A stretch of 64,000 nucleotides of DNA, taken from NCBI GenBank assembly GCA_029582265.1, contig CM055828.1, positions 1,178,001 to 1,242,000 on the forward strand, read 5' to 3'. The notes under the pieces were generated by a model, which had not been told where the DNA came from, did not search any database, and saw only the letters and a list, made by a program, of their open reading frames with translations. The DNA is from Zoroaster sp. YZ-2022. Its lineage: Eukaryota; Echinodermata; Asteroidea; Forcipulatida; Zoroasteridae. The position numbers were made by a program, and so were the translations under genes. Below are positions 27,786 to 40,489 of this stretch, piece by piece (the stretch's first letter is position 1; each line of letters opens with the position of its first letter).

Positions 27786-30700
27786 TCAACTGTGTCCCTT
27801 TACTCCAACTCTTGGTCTTAGTCTGTTTAAATAAATGGCGCCCTCTGTTGCTTCTGTTTGACCAGTTTCTAATGATTCTTTAGACTCACATTTGATTATT
27901 TCTTCAAATTTCATGGTGTGTGGTTGGAAGAAATCAGGAACAATGTCAATATTCTGAGGAAAAAAGGAATAACAAAAGAGTACAATTAAGAAAATCCAAA
28001 ATATATGAAGTGTGTGTCCTCCCCACACCTGTTTTCAACCACCATGGAGTCATCCTTGGTTACTATGACAATAAAGTGTCATAGTGCAACAGTACTATAA
28101 TGAATAGAATAACTAAAATATTTGAATATAGCACCCATCCATGAATTCATTCTCATAGGTGCATGTGAATATCAATTTATCAATTTAGTAGATATGAAAG
28201 CTAAAATTTTACATAATCATGAGGTCCATACAAAATGTTTGTTCATTGTATTGATTCATGTCTGCTTATACATAAACTAGGAGTCAAGGTTCATTTTCCG
28301 AATAACTAAATATTCATTATAGTGTTATTCTACTATAGTTGATTGCATACCTTTCTTGGTGCCCACCACTCAAAGAACCAATACAGTAATAGATCAACGA
28401 CAGCAACAAGGACAAAGAACTTGCCAACGATAGTTCCTAGCTTGTTATATCTCTCAAGCCTTTCAGCCACTGATAGGATAGGCATCTCAAGGGTTCTATC
28501 ATATACCTGAAAAAAAGAAAGGTAAATAACGTCTGCTGCTGGTAAATAACGTCTGCTGCTGGTAAATAACGTCTGCTGCTGGTAAATAACGTCTGCTGCT
28601 GGTAAATAACGTCTGCTGCTGGTAAATAACGTCTGCTGCTGGTAAATAACGTCTGCTGCTGGTAAATAACGTCTGCTGCTGGTAAATAACGTCTGCTGCT
28701 GGTAAATAACGTCTGCTGCTGGTAAATAACGTCTGCTGCTTAAACCAGAAGGCACTTTTGATCATAGATCATTTTGTGAATTTAGTCTTTCATGCATTTG
28801 GGTGTATGCAATATACAGAATATCCACTGTCTACAAACAAATGTCACGGATGAACGTGATAACACAAAAGAAATGCATTATGGGAAACCATGACAGATAC
28901 TTGAGTTCTTTCGGGTGACACCTGCATTCTACACACTTGAGTTCTTTCGGGTGACACCTGCATTCTACACGCTAATCATTCTCCTGATGACGGCTAGAAC
29001 AGACTAGTCGAAACGTTGAGAACAAACAAACCGGCTCTTCTCAGAGCCATCACAATTCTTTGCTCAGAGCCGACAATTCTTTTACACTTCAATACCAAAA
29101 TTACTCTACACTAGTCTGCAGTATGTTTTGCTAAGTTGTTTAATTCATTAGGTGAAGTATGATATTGCATTATACCACAAAGTGACTCACCTTTTCTGTT
29201 CTCTTGGCTACATTCTGCCAGGTATATATATCTTTCATTGTTTCATAAGCCTGCTGTGCTGAGACATTACTTCCTTCTTTATGTTTCACAATGGCAACTT
29301 CTAAAGCTTCAACTAAAGCTGTGTATTCAAAATGATTGAGAAAATAAAGAACAATATTAATTTTGAGAAGAATTTTGTTAATAAGTGGGTATTTATTATG
29401 CGTATGTACTCTGTATAACCAAGCCAATTGAAATCATGTAAGTCTTCTATGAAAATATCAACAATTACTTTCGTAGCTACCAATGTATTTTAAGATGAAG
29501 AAACTCAATTCTGCTGGGTTATAAATCCATGTCAGGTACGAGATCACTTGGCTTGGCACTGTACAGCATTCAGTCTATACTAAAGCTTACATTTGACACT
29601 TGGCTCAGCTAGAATAATAAGATCATCAGGAAGAACTTCAGGAACACCGCCAACTTTTGTACTGATTACCTGCAATCTGACAAACAACCAAACTCATCAT
29701 TATTGATCTTCACAAATATGAATGTTTTATATCCAGATAGTTTTATTAACAAACTCTGTGATTATACCCTCATGATTTTGTACAGTATTGAACAGATGAA
29801 AAATCTCTCTCCACCATTTTTTTACATTAAATTTTAATATTAAAACTGATTCTGAAATACCAAAAATATATGATACCAACCCGCAGCATGCAGCCTCAAC
29901 AATGGCAATGCAGAATGCTTCAGTGAGTGAGGTATTCAGGAATATATCACCTTGATTAAGCACCTAGGGAAAAAAAAAATTACATCAATCATTTAAAAGT
30001 TAACCATACAATGGAGAAAAATGCTTTATAATATTTAAACAGGAACACAATAATGAAATGATTCAATCAAATTCTAATCTTTATCTTACATCTTTGACGT
30101 CACTGTGTGGTAAAGCCCCAAGCATCTTAACTCTGTCTTGGAGCTGATAATTCTCTCGGACTTCCTCAATATCAATCCTCTTTGGACCATCACCACCTTC
30201 AAATAAATCAAATGTTTCCATTGAAAGAGGCTCAAAGAAGTGTTTATCTGTCTCCCAAATTGACTCTAAACATGCAATGCTGCAGTGACCATATTTGTCT
30301 GATTTCCTGACTGCAAATCAATATCTGCAAAAATACCACACTATTTTAGATGGCCAACTCATTGTTGGTCATGGGGCCCCACACAAAATATTCCCTTAAG
30401 CAATTATTTATAGTGATCCAAGTAATATGTTCTATAATCACCCCTCTCCAGCAATACTTAACTAGTGTTAGGATTAGGAAGTAACTTACCTATAAGAAAG
30501 TCAACATTGTTGTGCCTTTGACAGATAACAGGTATAATCCTGGCAAGTAGGTCCATTCCTTTCCTATATACAAGACGGCTGATGATGACAATAGTAACTG
30601 CCATCATACAAATAAAAACATAGAATTTGGTTGTGATCAAAATCTATCTTATGAAAGCATATGAAAGAATTCGTACTTCATGGTGTTTTTCTTAGTGTTG

Positions 30701-32730
30701 GCATAAAAAATTGATATTTGATTGACAACAACTAAAACCAATAATGACCAACAAATGAGAATTATCGTTTCATCAACAGCTATCAGCAATGCAAAAAAAT
30801 AATATGAATGGTTAAGTAAACCAATTGACAGACAAACAAATAAACGTATCATCCAAAACACTGAAGACAATTTCAGTTGAGGGCAGGGGAAGAGGCACAA
30901 GTATTCAGTGATACAAAAGATATTAAGGAGACAAAGACTAGTGCAGTGAAATGTTAAACTCACTTCTGTTCTTGTTTCTTTTGCTGAGATCTGGCAAGAA
31001 GACAGTTGAATCTACAGCGTTTGGTATGACAGACACGATGTCTGGTTGCAGACACGCCCTAAGGACTGTGTTTTCTTTACTGTACCGTGGCAAAGAAAAG
31101 AAGAATGTTAAAATAAATAAATATCTATTTAGATTGGTCTCCAACACCATCGTTCTTCATACATTAAAAATTGCATTAAAGTTTTCTGAATAACATGAAA
31201 CTGACTCAAATTACTAGTGAGTGTGACTCAAATTACTAGTGACTCAAATTACAAGGTTGAGATTGTTGTGTTGTTTGTTTAGTCTCTTAGTGCCACAGCA
31301 GCACAAAACTGTAATATTTACCAAAAATTATCTATATATTTATGTTTATTGAACATTAAAAAAGTTATTTTTATAAAGATATATTTTACCTAGTATGAGA
31401 CACACATATCACATGGTTGATATCTGCCAGTGTGAAACTAAGGAGTTTGTTAGTAAGTATTGAGCTGATGTCTGCAAAACCAAACAGTGAGTGATCAGTA
31501 AAGACCGTCTTTAGATTCATGGCTCTGCCGTGAATCAATGTCTCGTGTGCCAATGTAGAAAAAGCCTGAAGAGGAAAAAACAAAAATTTTACCCATGACC
31601 TAAAGAACTATATCACATTATTGCAACAATATCGTTTTACTTCCAAACAAATACCCATGATCAAACCGACGCTGGAAGGAAAATAAACTGGCTCCTTTTA
31701 TAAATTTAATAAATGTGGTTCTTGTGTACTAGTCTCTAATCACTTGTTTAGAATTGGCTTTTAACCCTTTTAAACAGTGACCTTAGATATATATAGCTAA
31801 TGGATTGATCAGTAATTAATAACAAATGTTAACTTACTGAATGTCCATGGATTATAGTGATACCTTCCCTGATGAGGATGTTACGTATTAATGGCAACGT
31901 GCCAAAGACTGTAGGAAATACACATTGATTGTAGAACACAACAAATGGTAGATAATACACCTGTAACAAAACAGGACAGTTATGATACAAAATACTTTGT
32001 ATTTATTTGTGTTTAAACATCATTCAAATACCACTGCCACATTGGTGATAAATTATACACATTGAGAATATGGGACATAATGTCTGGACCATACTGGACT
32101 CTTCTTGTAGTAAATGATTTGTGATAACACAAAAGCTGTTGTCTTCTGAATGACAGTAAAATACTTTTATTTGGAGAGTCAAACAGGACTTACCTTGAGA
32201 TTGTTTGTCATGTAGCGTACTCCTGTACGGTCACCATAAGCATGTGTAATAACAATCACCTGAAGAATACATTCAGAAATAAAAGGTCAAAATAGAAATG
32301 ATTTGGCCAACTACTATTTATTCAAAACTGACAAAATAAAACATGGAGGCTGTCCAAAAGACATACTAAAATAACTTATTAAACTAACAGTTTAAAATTA
32401 CATTTGGACAATAACCCATCAGTTATAAGTAGATAAAGAATATGTATGTAAATCTTCGTCTTCTAACAGATTTTCTGACAGGAAAAAAACCTGGTTTATT
32501 TAGGAGGCATCATACAAGTTCATGTTAACCTGAACTGTCATAATTCAATGAGTATGGAAGTCCAGCAATGGCTATAGTGCTCTATAAGACCTAGGGTAAG
32601 GCTAATAGCAATGAACAATGTTTAATACTAACCACATACCTTATGTCCTCTTTGAAGGAGACATTGTGATAACTGAAAGATATGACTCTCTACTCCTCCA
32701 GTGTTTGGGAAGAAGAAATCAGACACCATG
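27786..32730 (-). CDS. PIGA: PIGA, GPI N-acetylglucosaminyltransferase catalytic subunit
   Basis: Exons in gene order: 32640-32730, 32194-32259, 31838-31960, 31390-31565, 30964-31079, 30490-30597, 30090-30196, 29881-29963, 29591-29676, 29191-29318, 28351-28506, 27786-27953. All are GT-AG with matching phases, giving 468 residues from the first internal Met; human PIGA has 484. The protein transfers GlcNAc from UDP-GlcNAc to phosphatidylinositol on the ER cytosolic face, the first step of GPI-anchor synthesis. Landmarks are [20 protein letters not shown] at the start, [28 protein letters not shown], the GT4-family E-x7-E (EAFCIAIVE), GGVPEVLP and a C-terminal membrane span ([19 protein letters not shown]). 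The exon at 32730 starts inside a codon (C completing TG), so a short upstream exon is needed; a candidate is listed separately. The 29881 exon uses GTTGGT as donor, which restores the conserved CGLQV. Confidence 0.95.
28523..28742. repeat. 20-bp minisatellite, 11 copies, in a PIGA intron
   Basis: Eleven nearly perfect copies of GTCTGCTGCTGGTAAATAAC. The array lies about 15 bases upstream (gene sense) of the acceptor of PIGA's penultimate exon. In gene sense every unit offers TTATTTACCAG, which resembles a 3' splice site. Confidence 0.97.
28901..29060 (+). mobile_element. retroelement tail with 36-bp duplication
   Basis: A 36-bp segment starting ACTTGAGTTCTTTCGGGTGA occurs twice in tandem (28901-28972). 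It is followed by a hammerhead-like core and a small hairpin (GGCTCT-TCTC-AGAGCC, 29033-29048). The arrangement parallels 47464-47530. It sits in a PIGA intron, antisense to the gene. Confidence 0.6.
28979..29022 (+). ncRNA. hammerhead ribozyme-like motif
   Basis: Stem I candidate TTCTC (28979-28983) pairs with GAGAA (29018-29022). Core CTGATGA is 28984-28990. Stem II CGGCTAG (28991-28997) pairs with CTAGTCG (29004-29010), one G-U, loop AACAGA. GAAA is 29010-29013, then C-G and TT in place of a normal stem III and cleavage site. The conserved core (CUGANGA, stem, GAAA) is complete. The very short stem III matches the minimal hammerheads known from Penelope-like elements, which are thought to act as dimers. 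Confidence 0.55.
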
Positions 32731-32744
32731 CTGTAAAGAAAAAA

Positions 32745-32960
32745 AGGGAAAAATGTAGAATACAACTGCCAAATATCACAGATTTTCCTTTCAAGGATAA
32801 CAGATGACACACTTAAGGAGAGGGAAGCTAGGGTAGTCAAGTGAGGATTGGAAACAATATTTTGGGAGATTTTGAGCAATGAATGTATGCACATCCAGTA
32901 AAATGCTAAAAACCCATGCTTTAGATATTGTGCACAAGTGGCAGTAGGTTTCCACATTCT
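32745..32960 (+). repeat. dispersed repeat A, copy 2
   Basis: About 215 bp immediately upstream (gene sense) of the first clear PIGA exon, similar to 3234-3375 and 45295-45540. The longest shared stretch is around GTGAGGATTGGAAACAATAT and TTTTGAGCAAT. Confidence 0.75.
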
Positions 32961-32987
32961 TTCTGAAAAAAGTCATTTAGTGATTAC

Positions 32988-33010
32988 CAACGACCAAGTC
33001 TGACTAACAT
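32988..33010 (-). CDS. PIGA: possible first coding exon of PIGA
   Basis: Minus strand ATG at 33010-33008 encodes MLVRLGR plus TG, then GTAATC as donor. Splicing to 32730 completes TGC (Cys) before MVSDFF, which matches the conserved Cys-Met-Val-Ser-Asp in PIGA, and the phase is correct. With it the protein is 476 residues. The donor is not strong, and dispersed repeat A lies between the two exons, so another exon further upstream is possible. Confidence 0.35.
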
Positions 33011-33015
33011 AGCTA

Positions 33016-33440
33016 GAGTAACTAGCCCCATCCTAGGGCCAATGCACTGGACTCCCTCTGTATCCTTGGCCCTAAAACTTAGTGATTAGGTGACCTTGCC
33101 CAAGCAGACACTTTTAGCATAAAATCCATTATTCTGGGATATCTCTCTTTCATAAAATTTTCTAAACATTTTTGAAATTTAAAAAACAATAATAATAAAA
33201 TTTAAATTTCACCAAAATTACTGATCTCACAATAGTAAACTTTATACTAAAAGTGTCTGCTTGGGCAAGCTTACCTAATCACAAAGTTTTAGATCGTAAT
33301 AATTAGCAGATCAAAAGTTGAAAAATCGCTCCATTTTTGTACATGTGGGGCTAGGCCAGGGCCAAGGATACGGAGCGGAGGGAGTCCAGTGACAGTGTAC
33401 AGTATTGGCCCTAGTCTAGAATAGGGCTATAGAGTAACTA
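33016..33440. mobile_element. foldback element upstream of PIGA
   Basis: Arms of roughly 95-180 bp are inverted copies. The left has CTAGGGCCAATGCACTGGAC, GTATCCTTGGCCCT and GCCCAAGCAGACACTTTTAG; the right carries the complements in reverse order. The centre is AT-rich with no ORF. It is a non-autonomous element in the 5' region of PIGA. Confidence 0.7.
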
Positions 33441-34148
33441 GCCTATAGTAGACTGGTGGGCTTGGACGACTTCATAATACAAGGTGAGTTGTTCTGTCAA
33501 AAAGAGTTAAATTTGTGGCATTTTAAATTGGTCTGTGTCGTTGTTGATCCATTCAAATAATAATACTAAACTCAAGTTTGACTGACGATTTCTCTCTTGT
33601 TACCAACTCATTTTCCTTGCATTTGGTATCATTGGAAAGCCCTGTTATTCATCTTTACAATGATGTGCCATTTGTTATGATTACGCAATTGGGGGATGTG
33701 CAGCACAGCTGAATATGGGGGTGGGTGTAAAGTGAAATGTTGCAAAATGCATTGCTATTGTCAAAAGTGTATTGACTCTTGCTGTTAGGAGTTGTTTGGA
33801 AGATGGATGTGTCTTGAATGATTGTCTCCTTACTAACCAATATTTAAAGGTTGTAGGCCATAAATGTGCGGGAAAAGTTCAGAAATCCACATGGCCTGTC
33901 ACAATAAATTGCCTCCGGGATGGCAACTCTGTTGTTAATGTGGTTGAGTTTCAAAAAGAGTAAAAGAATTTGTCATTTTCTGCACTCAAACACCCAGTAA
34001 TTCTCCATCAGTAACAACAAATCTCTCTCACAGTACAATGAAACTCTCTATCACTAACAAAAGAAAAAACAAGACGTAAGGAAAGTCTTTTTTTCTGGTT
34101 TAATCATTGAACAGCTTCCTTCATTGAACAAACAATGTTAAGTCAAGA

Positions 34149-34411
34149 GCCTCAGTAGCGGGTGGACGATCCGAATGCAGCCACAACAGCCTGGCACCTC
34201 CTCCTCATACTGGTCACGAGCTGGGTCACATGTTGCTGTGGGATGGCGTCCCATTCATCAATCAGGATCTGTTGCAGATCCGCCAACGTGGTTGCATCAG
34301 TGACTCTTGGGCGTACAGCACGGCCGAGCTGATCCCACAGATGCTCAATTGGGTTAAGGTCCGGGCTGCTGGCAGGCCATTCCATCCTTGTGATTCCCTC
34401 ATCCTGCAGAT
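34149..34411 (-). pseudogene. Tc1-like transposase, C-terminal piece
   Basis: The minus strand encodes YLQDEGITRMEWPASSPDLN followed by PIEHLWDQLGR and about 50 more residues to a stop. PASSPDLNPIEHLW is the signature around the last catalytic acid of the DDE domain in Tc1 transposases. The preceding part of the same domain is 4.3 kb away at 38714-38765, separated by the SINE/LINE insertion. Confidence 0.85.
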
Positions 34412-34419
34412 ATCCTGTG

Positions 34420-34524
34420 GAGTGTTGTGGCCGAGCGGTCTAGCTTACCGGACTCAAGTTCTGGTGTTAAGCAGCAGAATGTGGGTTCGAATCCCGGCCG
34501 TGACACTTGTGTCCTTGAGCAAGA
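34420..34524 (+). mobile_element. SINE head derived from tRNA-Leu, 5' part
   Basis: Carries an A-box (TGGCCGAGCGGTCTAG), a segment resembling a tRNA-Leu(CAA) anticodon arm (GACTCAAGTTCTGG) and a B-box (GGTTCGAATCC). The rest of the SINE resumes at 38139 (GACACTTAACCATAATTGC), because a LINE has inserted at AAGA (34521-34524). The whole SINE is flanked by an 8-bp duplication ATCCTGTG (34412-34419 and 38706-38713). Confidence 0.8.
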
Positions 34525-34716
34525 TTGGACGAGAACCGAATGGACGTGCACTGTACAGGTTGCCTCCACAAAACATTACTTTAAAATCAGCTTTTGTGCA
34601 GCAGTATTGTTAATCTTTTTTTTGGAATTCACGACTGTGGGATTCTTATTAGTATAAACATCGACTGGACTGATTTTTGGAACATTATCACCTTGTTTTT
34701 GCAAGTATTTTGAACT

Positions 34717-35775
34717 TTGATTTTTCCAATGAAGCTAGGCCCAGGAGTAGCCACAACAAGTTACTCAGTAGTGGTGGTTTGGTGCATTCTATTCACCTGC
34801 CGCTGCCTGCTTTGTACAGAGCCTAGCACCTGTACGTTAGACAAGCAGGGAAGACCATTCATATGCAAATTAGCTGCTTCAATCATGGTTATATACACAA
34901 GGAGTGAACTCGTACGCCTGAATTCGGATTTGCATAACAACAGGAATGAGCGAACAAACGATTTGCCTCCTGATCTGTGGTATCACATCAAGAACCTTGG
35001 GATTAATGCTTTCAAATCAACGCACCGTGGATCCAAGGGTCGGCGTTGGAAGAATAACCACGGTATGATTGTAGGGGCTCATCATAATATAAGCCCTGTC
35101 CCAATAAACCGACAAGCGTTATCAAGCACGTCGACTTGTTCTACAAACCATAGCGCAATCGGCGATAATCTGAAAATAGCATCTTGGAATGCACATTCCG
35201 TCAGACATAAAGGGCTGGTAGTGTGTGATTACATAATGGCAGAGAATATTGACATAATGTTTATTATTGAAACGTGGCTGCGTGAGGACGACACTGCTGT
35301 GATCTCTGAGTGTACACCACCTGGATATAGTGCCTTCAATGTACCACGTGGTCATGATGAATGCTACGGAGGAATTGCAGTTATTTTTAGAACATCTGTC
35401 AACCTCACCGTCGTTGATATCGGGGTTCCAACCACTACTTTTGAATTACTATGTCTTGCTGACTCTGCTAGGCAGGCACGATTTTATACCATTTATCGTC
35501 CACCGCCATCCAAGAAAAACGGCTTTAGGACATCCGTTTTCCTAGACGAATTTAAGAAGTTTGCAGAAGAGGTTACACTCCTCCCCTTTAAGATACTTCT
35601 TATAGGAGACTTTAATGTACATGTAGACGTCCCAAGTCAATGCGATGCAGCTACATTTCTTTCATCACTTCACGATTGTGGACTGATACAGCACATAACT
35701 GTTCCAACCCATGAAAAGGGACATACACTTGATCTCCTGATCACGCATTCTGAAGACAACCTTATTTTGGACTGA
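34717..35775 (+). pseudogene. LINE endonuclease region
   Basis: 352-codon frame. After about 150 residues of leader (YTRSELVRLNSDL, LPPDLWYHIKNLGINAFKST) comes an apurinic-type endonuclease domain: LKIASWNAHSVR, IIETWL, YGGIAVIF, FYTIYRPP, LIGDFNVHVD and HEKGHTLDLLIT, in the expected order. The frame ends at TGA 35773-35775. The reading continues as EVADVLNSDHSVV one base over, so this is one polyprotein broken by a one-base shift. The endonuclease would nick target DNA for target-primed reverse transcription. Confidence 0.85.
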
Positions 35776-35776
35776 G

Positions 35777-38028
35777 GTGGCTGATGTCCTTAACTCAGAC
35801 CACTCAGTCGTTACCGCCACTGTTAATCTCTCAAAACCGATTTACGCCACGATAACATCATCCTCTAGAAATTTCCGCAGTTTGGATAAGAATGCCTTCT
35901 CAAATGATCTCAAGATTGTTTTCGAATCATTTCCTCATAATGCCAGCATCGACACCCAAGTTGAAAGTTATAATAAGGCTTTACAGTCCATACTTGACAA
36001 GCATTGTCCTCTAAGCACACGTATACACAAATTCCAGTCACAACCAGTATGGTACACAGAATCAGTCCACCTTGCAAAACGTCGGAGGCGAAAATTTGAA
36101 CGTAAGTGGCGGAAGTCACAGAAACCACAAGACAAACTTCGTTATCTGAATGAAATTCATGAGTTCTCCAAAGTTGCCGAAAGTGAAAAATCAAAATCAA
36201 TCATAAACGAGCTGAAAAATGCTAACCCGAAAGCTGTTTTTAAGACTGTGAACACCTTGCTTAACAGGAAAACACCTTCGCTTCCTGTCACTGACTCTCA
36301 TAAGGTTCTTTGTGGTCAATTCAGTGACTTCTTCATTGAGAAGATTGCTCAAATCAGGAAAACGATCACTCATAAAAGCACAAACGTTCCAGCACCACCC
36401 TACTCTCCAGCAACAAGTGACCAGTGTGACCAGAATTGCATACCATTATCTTCCTTTAATACTTTTGATCAAGAGGAGATGCATAAGATTATCTCACAAT
36501 TAACAAACAAATCTTGCTCATTGGATCCAGTACCGACATGGCTTCTCAAACAAAACATTGATATTATTTTACCTGTTATTACATCCATTGTCAATGAATC
36601 ACTCTCATCAGGGACCTTTCCTACAGCACTCAAAGTTGCCATTGTGTCACCAATTATAAAGAAAGCATCTCTCGATAAAGACAATCTCAAGAACTATCGG
36701 CCAGTTTCAAATTTGGCCTTTGTCTCTAAAGTCATTGAGAAAGCTGTATTGAAGTGTGTTTCTGCTCATAATGATTCCTTAAATTTGAATTGTAAATTTC
36801 AGTCAGCCTACAGGTCCGGCCACAGCACGGAGACGGCCCTCCTACGGGTTAAAAACGACATCATTTATGCTCTTGATAGTCGGAGGGCCGTCTTCTTGGT
36901 GTTGCTTGACATGTCGGCTGCATTTGACACTGTTGATCATGATGTGTTAATCTCTCGGCTTAACAGTATTTTTAAGTTACAAGGTAGTGTACTTGGCTGG
37001 TTCAAGTCTTACTTACATGGTCGAACATGTGTGGTTAAAGTTACAAATGAAGTCTCAGATGTCAAGACACTGAGCTATGGTCTGCCTCAAGGCTCATGTG
37101 TTGGCCCTCAATTATTTTCATTTTATGTCCGCCCTATATCTAATGTTATCAGTCGTCATGATGATGTTAAATTTCACATGTACGCTGACGATTTGCAGTT
37201 ATACACTAGTTTTGATCCTAAGAACCCAAGTGAAGTCAGTAGATCACTTTCACTCATGTCAAACTGTATTACGGATGTCCGAGGTTGGATGTCTTCAAAT
37301 ATGTTGTGCTTAAATGACAACAAGGCTGAGTTTTTATTGCGGCAAGTCGTGCTCAATTAAGTAAACTGTCGCATTTAAAGCTTGAAATTGGTCATCTCTC
37401 AATTAGTCCATCTCAAACTGTTAGGAACCTCGGTGTTATTTTTGATAGTACAATGACTATGTCAGCTCATGTCTCTGCCATTTGTAGGTCCGTAAATTCA
37501 CACATTAGAAATATATCACACATCCGGAAGTATATTGATCAATCTACGTGTCATCACGTGGTCAGAGCTCTTGTTACATCCCGTCTTGACTACGCAAACT
37601 CGCTTCTGTTCAGTTCTTCAGATAAGGATCTACAGCGCCTGCAACTTCTCCAGAATAGGGCTGCTAGGGTTATATTCCGAGCACGTAAATTTGATCATGT
37701 TACCCCCTTCTATCTTAGACTCCACTGGTTACGTATACCTCAACGTATAAAGTTCAAAGTTTTAGTAATGACTTACAAATGCCTCCAAAACACCGCTCCG
37801 TCATACCTCCAGGACCTCATTTCCATTTATCATCCCAGCCGTTGCCTACGATCATCATCTGATAAGTCTACACTCACCGTGCCCAGAACCAACCTTGCAA
37901 ATTCTTTTGGCTGCAAAGGTTTCTTTGCTGCTGCACCTTTTCTCTGGAACGGACTTCCTCGGGAACTTCGGCAGGCCCCTACTTTGAAACAATTCAAGTC
38001 GGCCCTCAAAACCCACCTTTTCCAATAA
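35777..38028 (+). pseudogene. LINE reverse transcriptase region (frameshifted)
   Basis: The frame from 35777 encodes the RT domain: PVSNLAFVSKVIEKAV, QSAYRSGHSTETALL, LDMSAAFDTVDH (first catalytic Asp), GLPQGSCVGPQLF and the YADD box (HMYADDLQLY). It ends at 37360. A one-base shift near 37330 moves the reading to FIAASRAQL and on to the C-terminal part (37453-38028) with LVTSRLDYANSLL, LQNRAARVI, RIKFKVLVMTYKCL and a stop at 38026-38028. Motif order and the DTVDH/YADD forms fit the CR1/L2 group; the clade is inferred, not computed. Confidence 0.85.
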
Positions 38029-38138
38029 TCCTCCTTTTCTTTCTAAGCGCTGTGGGACCCTGTGGATGCCTTGTGCATTTCATTTACACCTGTGTAAAGA
38101 GCGCTATATAAATGTTCAGATTATTATTATATTATTAT

Positions 38139-38707
<569 letters not shown>

Positions 38708-38713
38708 CCTGTG

Positions 38714-38765
38714 ATGATCCTGGCTCTGTGGGGTGAGCGTTGTCATCTTGGAGGATGGCGTCCGG
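38714..38765 (-). pseudogene. Tc1-like transposase, catalytic-domain piece
   Basis: The minus strand reads DAILQDDNAHP and then, after a one-base shift, a stretch like HRARIIT. This is the second-aspartate motif of Tc1 transposases (typically QDNAxPH). It abuts the right inverted repeat directly and is separated from the C-terminal piece by the nested SINE. Inactive. Confidence 0.75.
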
Positions 38766-40489
38766 GACAATAGCAATGCATTTTGCAACATTTCACTTTA
38801 CACCCACCCCCATATTCAGCTGTGCTGCACATCCCCCAATTGCGTAATCACAACAAATGGCACATCATTGTAAAGAGGAATAACAGGGCTTTCCAATGAT
38901 ACCAAATGCAAGGAAAATGAGTTGGTAACAAGAGAGAAATCGTCAGTCAAACTTGAGTTTCCGAACTTTTTTTGAGGAGTTTATAATAATAGAGGAAGTG
39001 GGCCTGGGCCCATGCACTATCGATATCTAACGTTAGTTTAACTTGTCTTAAGTTAGTTAGGACTTTAGGTGCATTCTGTGAAAGACACCTAATATTAGTA
39101 TTCATACAGATATTCAAAAGGAGCCAAGTGGTTACCATATTCGATGCTTCATCTTTCAAGAATTCTTGCAGAAGAGAAAAATTTCAAGGCATGGAACAAA
39201 TACGTACGAATGACTTTTATGACTTGGCGCGCAGCCATTTTTTAAAACAATATCCACAACATGAATTAGCGCCACCGCGCGTCACTTTTAGGCAAACTAA
39301 TTCAGACAAGCGATAACAGCGTTATATCCACAATTTACCATAAATGACAGTAACTTACAAATGAAATTAGCAGTTTGGTGTTTCAGTTTGTTTCAGTGGA
39401 TTCTCTTGTAAAATGCTGAATTTCAATGCATGATCATATGCGTGGACGTCTTGAGCGCCGTTTTTTGAGACGCACAGAATTGTGGTCGTCAAAAAATTGA
39501 TGTTGGTAGGGCCTATAATACTCTGAACTCACCCCCAAACAGTGTTAATAGTTGATGGCGGCACAGAAAATGTACCCAAGAAGAACTTGAATCATGTTTC
39601 ATCTTATTCCAGATGGTTGTAAAATTGTTTTTAATCTTGAAAATAAAAATATTGTTCTAGATTTTAAAAACAAAATGGTATAATTTGGAGAAGCTCTCAA
39701 AACTTTTAATCAATATTCTTGAAAATGGAAGGTGGTTAAAATTTTTGCAAAAAGTACTTTCAAACTTTGACATGTGTAAAAATTATATTAACATTTTGTC
39801 AAATAAAAGATTTCTTTTCATAACCATGATATTAATGCTTCATTTTCTCAATAATTTTCCACTGCCGACGAGTTCGCTTCTTCTATAAGCAATGTGTCCA
39901 TTTTGAGGATCAGTATTTCTTTAAAAAATCATTGCAAATGCAAAGCATTCATATCTTTTGGTTTCCACATATAATAGCTCGTTAACGGCATAGAACAATA
40001 AAATCCGATGTTCGTGAAAAACAATTGAGGTCATGTAAATCCCTTACTATTTGTATCTAGTAAAATCAGTGGTTAAACAATTTTTCCACTTTCACAAGCA
40101 CTAACTTTCCAGTAAATCATACAATTTCACTATAATTCTTATTTCTGTAACAAGCACGACTTAGATAAGTTTATGCAACCAGTAATACGCCATCGTTTTG
40201 TAAGTTCTCCGAGAAATGATAAGCCAAAGGTAGGTGCGTCATTTCACGAGTGCGGCGAATTACGTACATGGACGATAAGAACTATAATATAACTATGAGC
40301 GATACATATGATAATTCGCCTAGACAGGCTCCTAGCCCTGCAGGCGTACCATTCAAGGGCTAGGGTTTCATTGGATACGTTGTGTTGAAGATCAGACGTC
40401 GCTTCAAGGCTCGCGCGCTAGCTACCAACCAAGGTCAAAGTTGAGCATCTGGAAAACATGGCGGCAGCGCGGCAAGGATAGATCTAGCG

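Larger units (their letters stand above)
34525..38138 (+). mobile_element. CR1/L2-type LINE, nearly full length, frameshifted
   Basis: A 3.6-kb element in plus orientation. Its endonuclease and reverse transcriptase frames are listed separately. It ends with AGAGCGCTATATAAATGTTC and a short ATT tail, typical of this group. It is flanked by AAGA (34521-34524 and 38139-38142), a short target duplication inside the SINE. Two single-base shifts disable the polyprotein. Confidence 0.85.

Noticed and set aside
28333..28765. An extended frame joining the 20-bp array to a PIGA exon
   Set aside because: The array is intronic. PIGA homology begins exactly at the acceptor at 28506.
34432..34502. A functional tRNA-Leu gene
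   Set aside because: A- and B-boxes and an anticodon-like arm are present, but no closed acceptor stem was seen. It continues into a SINE body with target duplication, so it is tRNA-derived rather than a tRNA gene.
34230..34657. Plus-strand frames of 127 and 76 codons
   Set aside because: They cross the junction between antisense transposase remnant and SINE head; shadows of those features.
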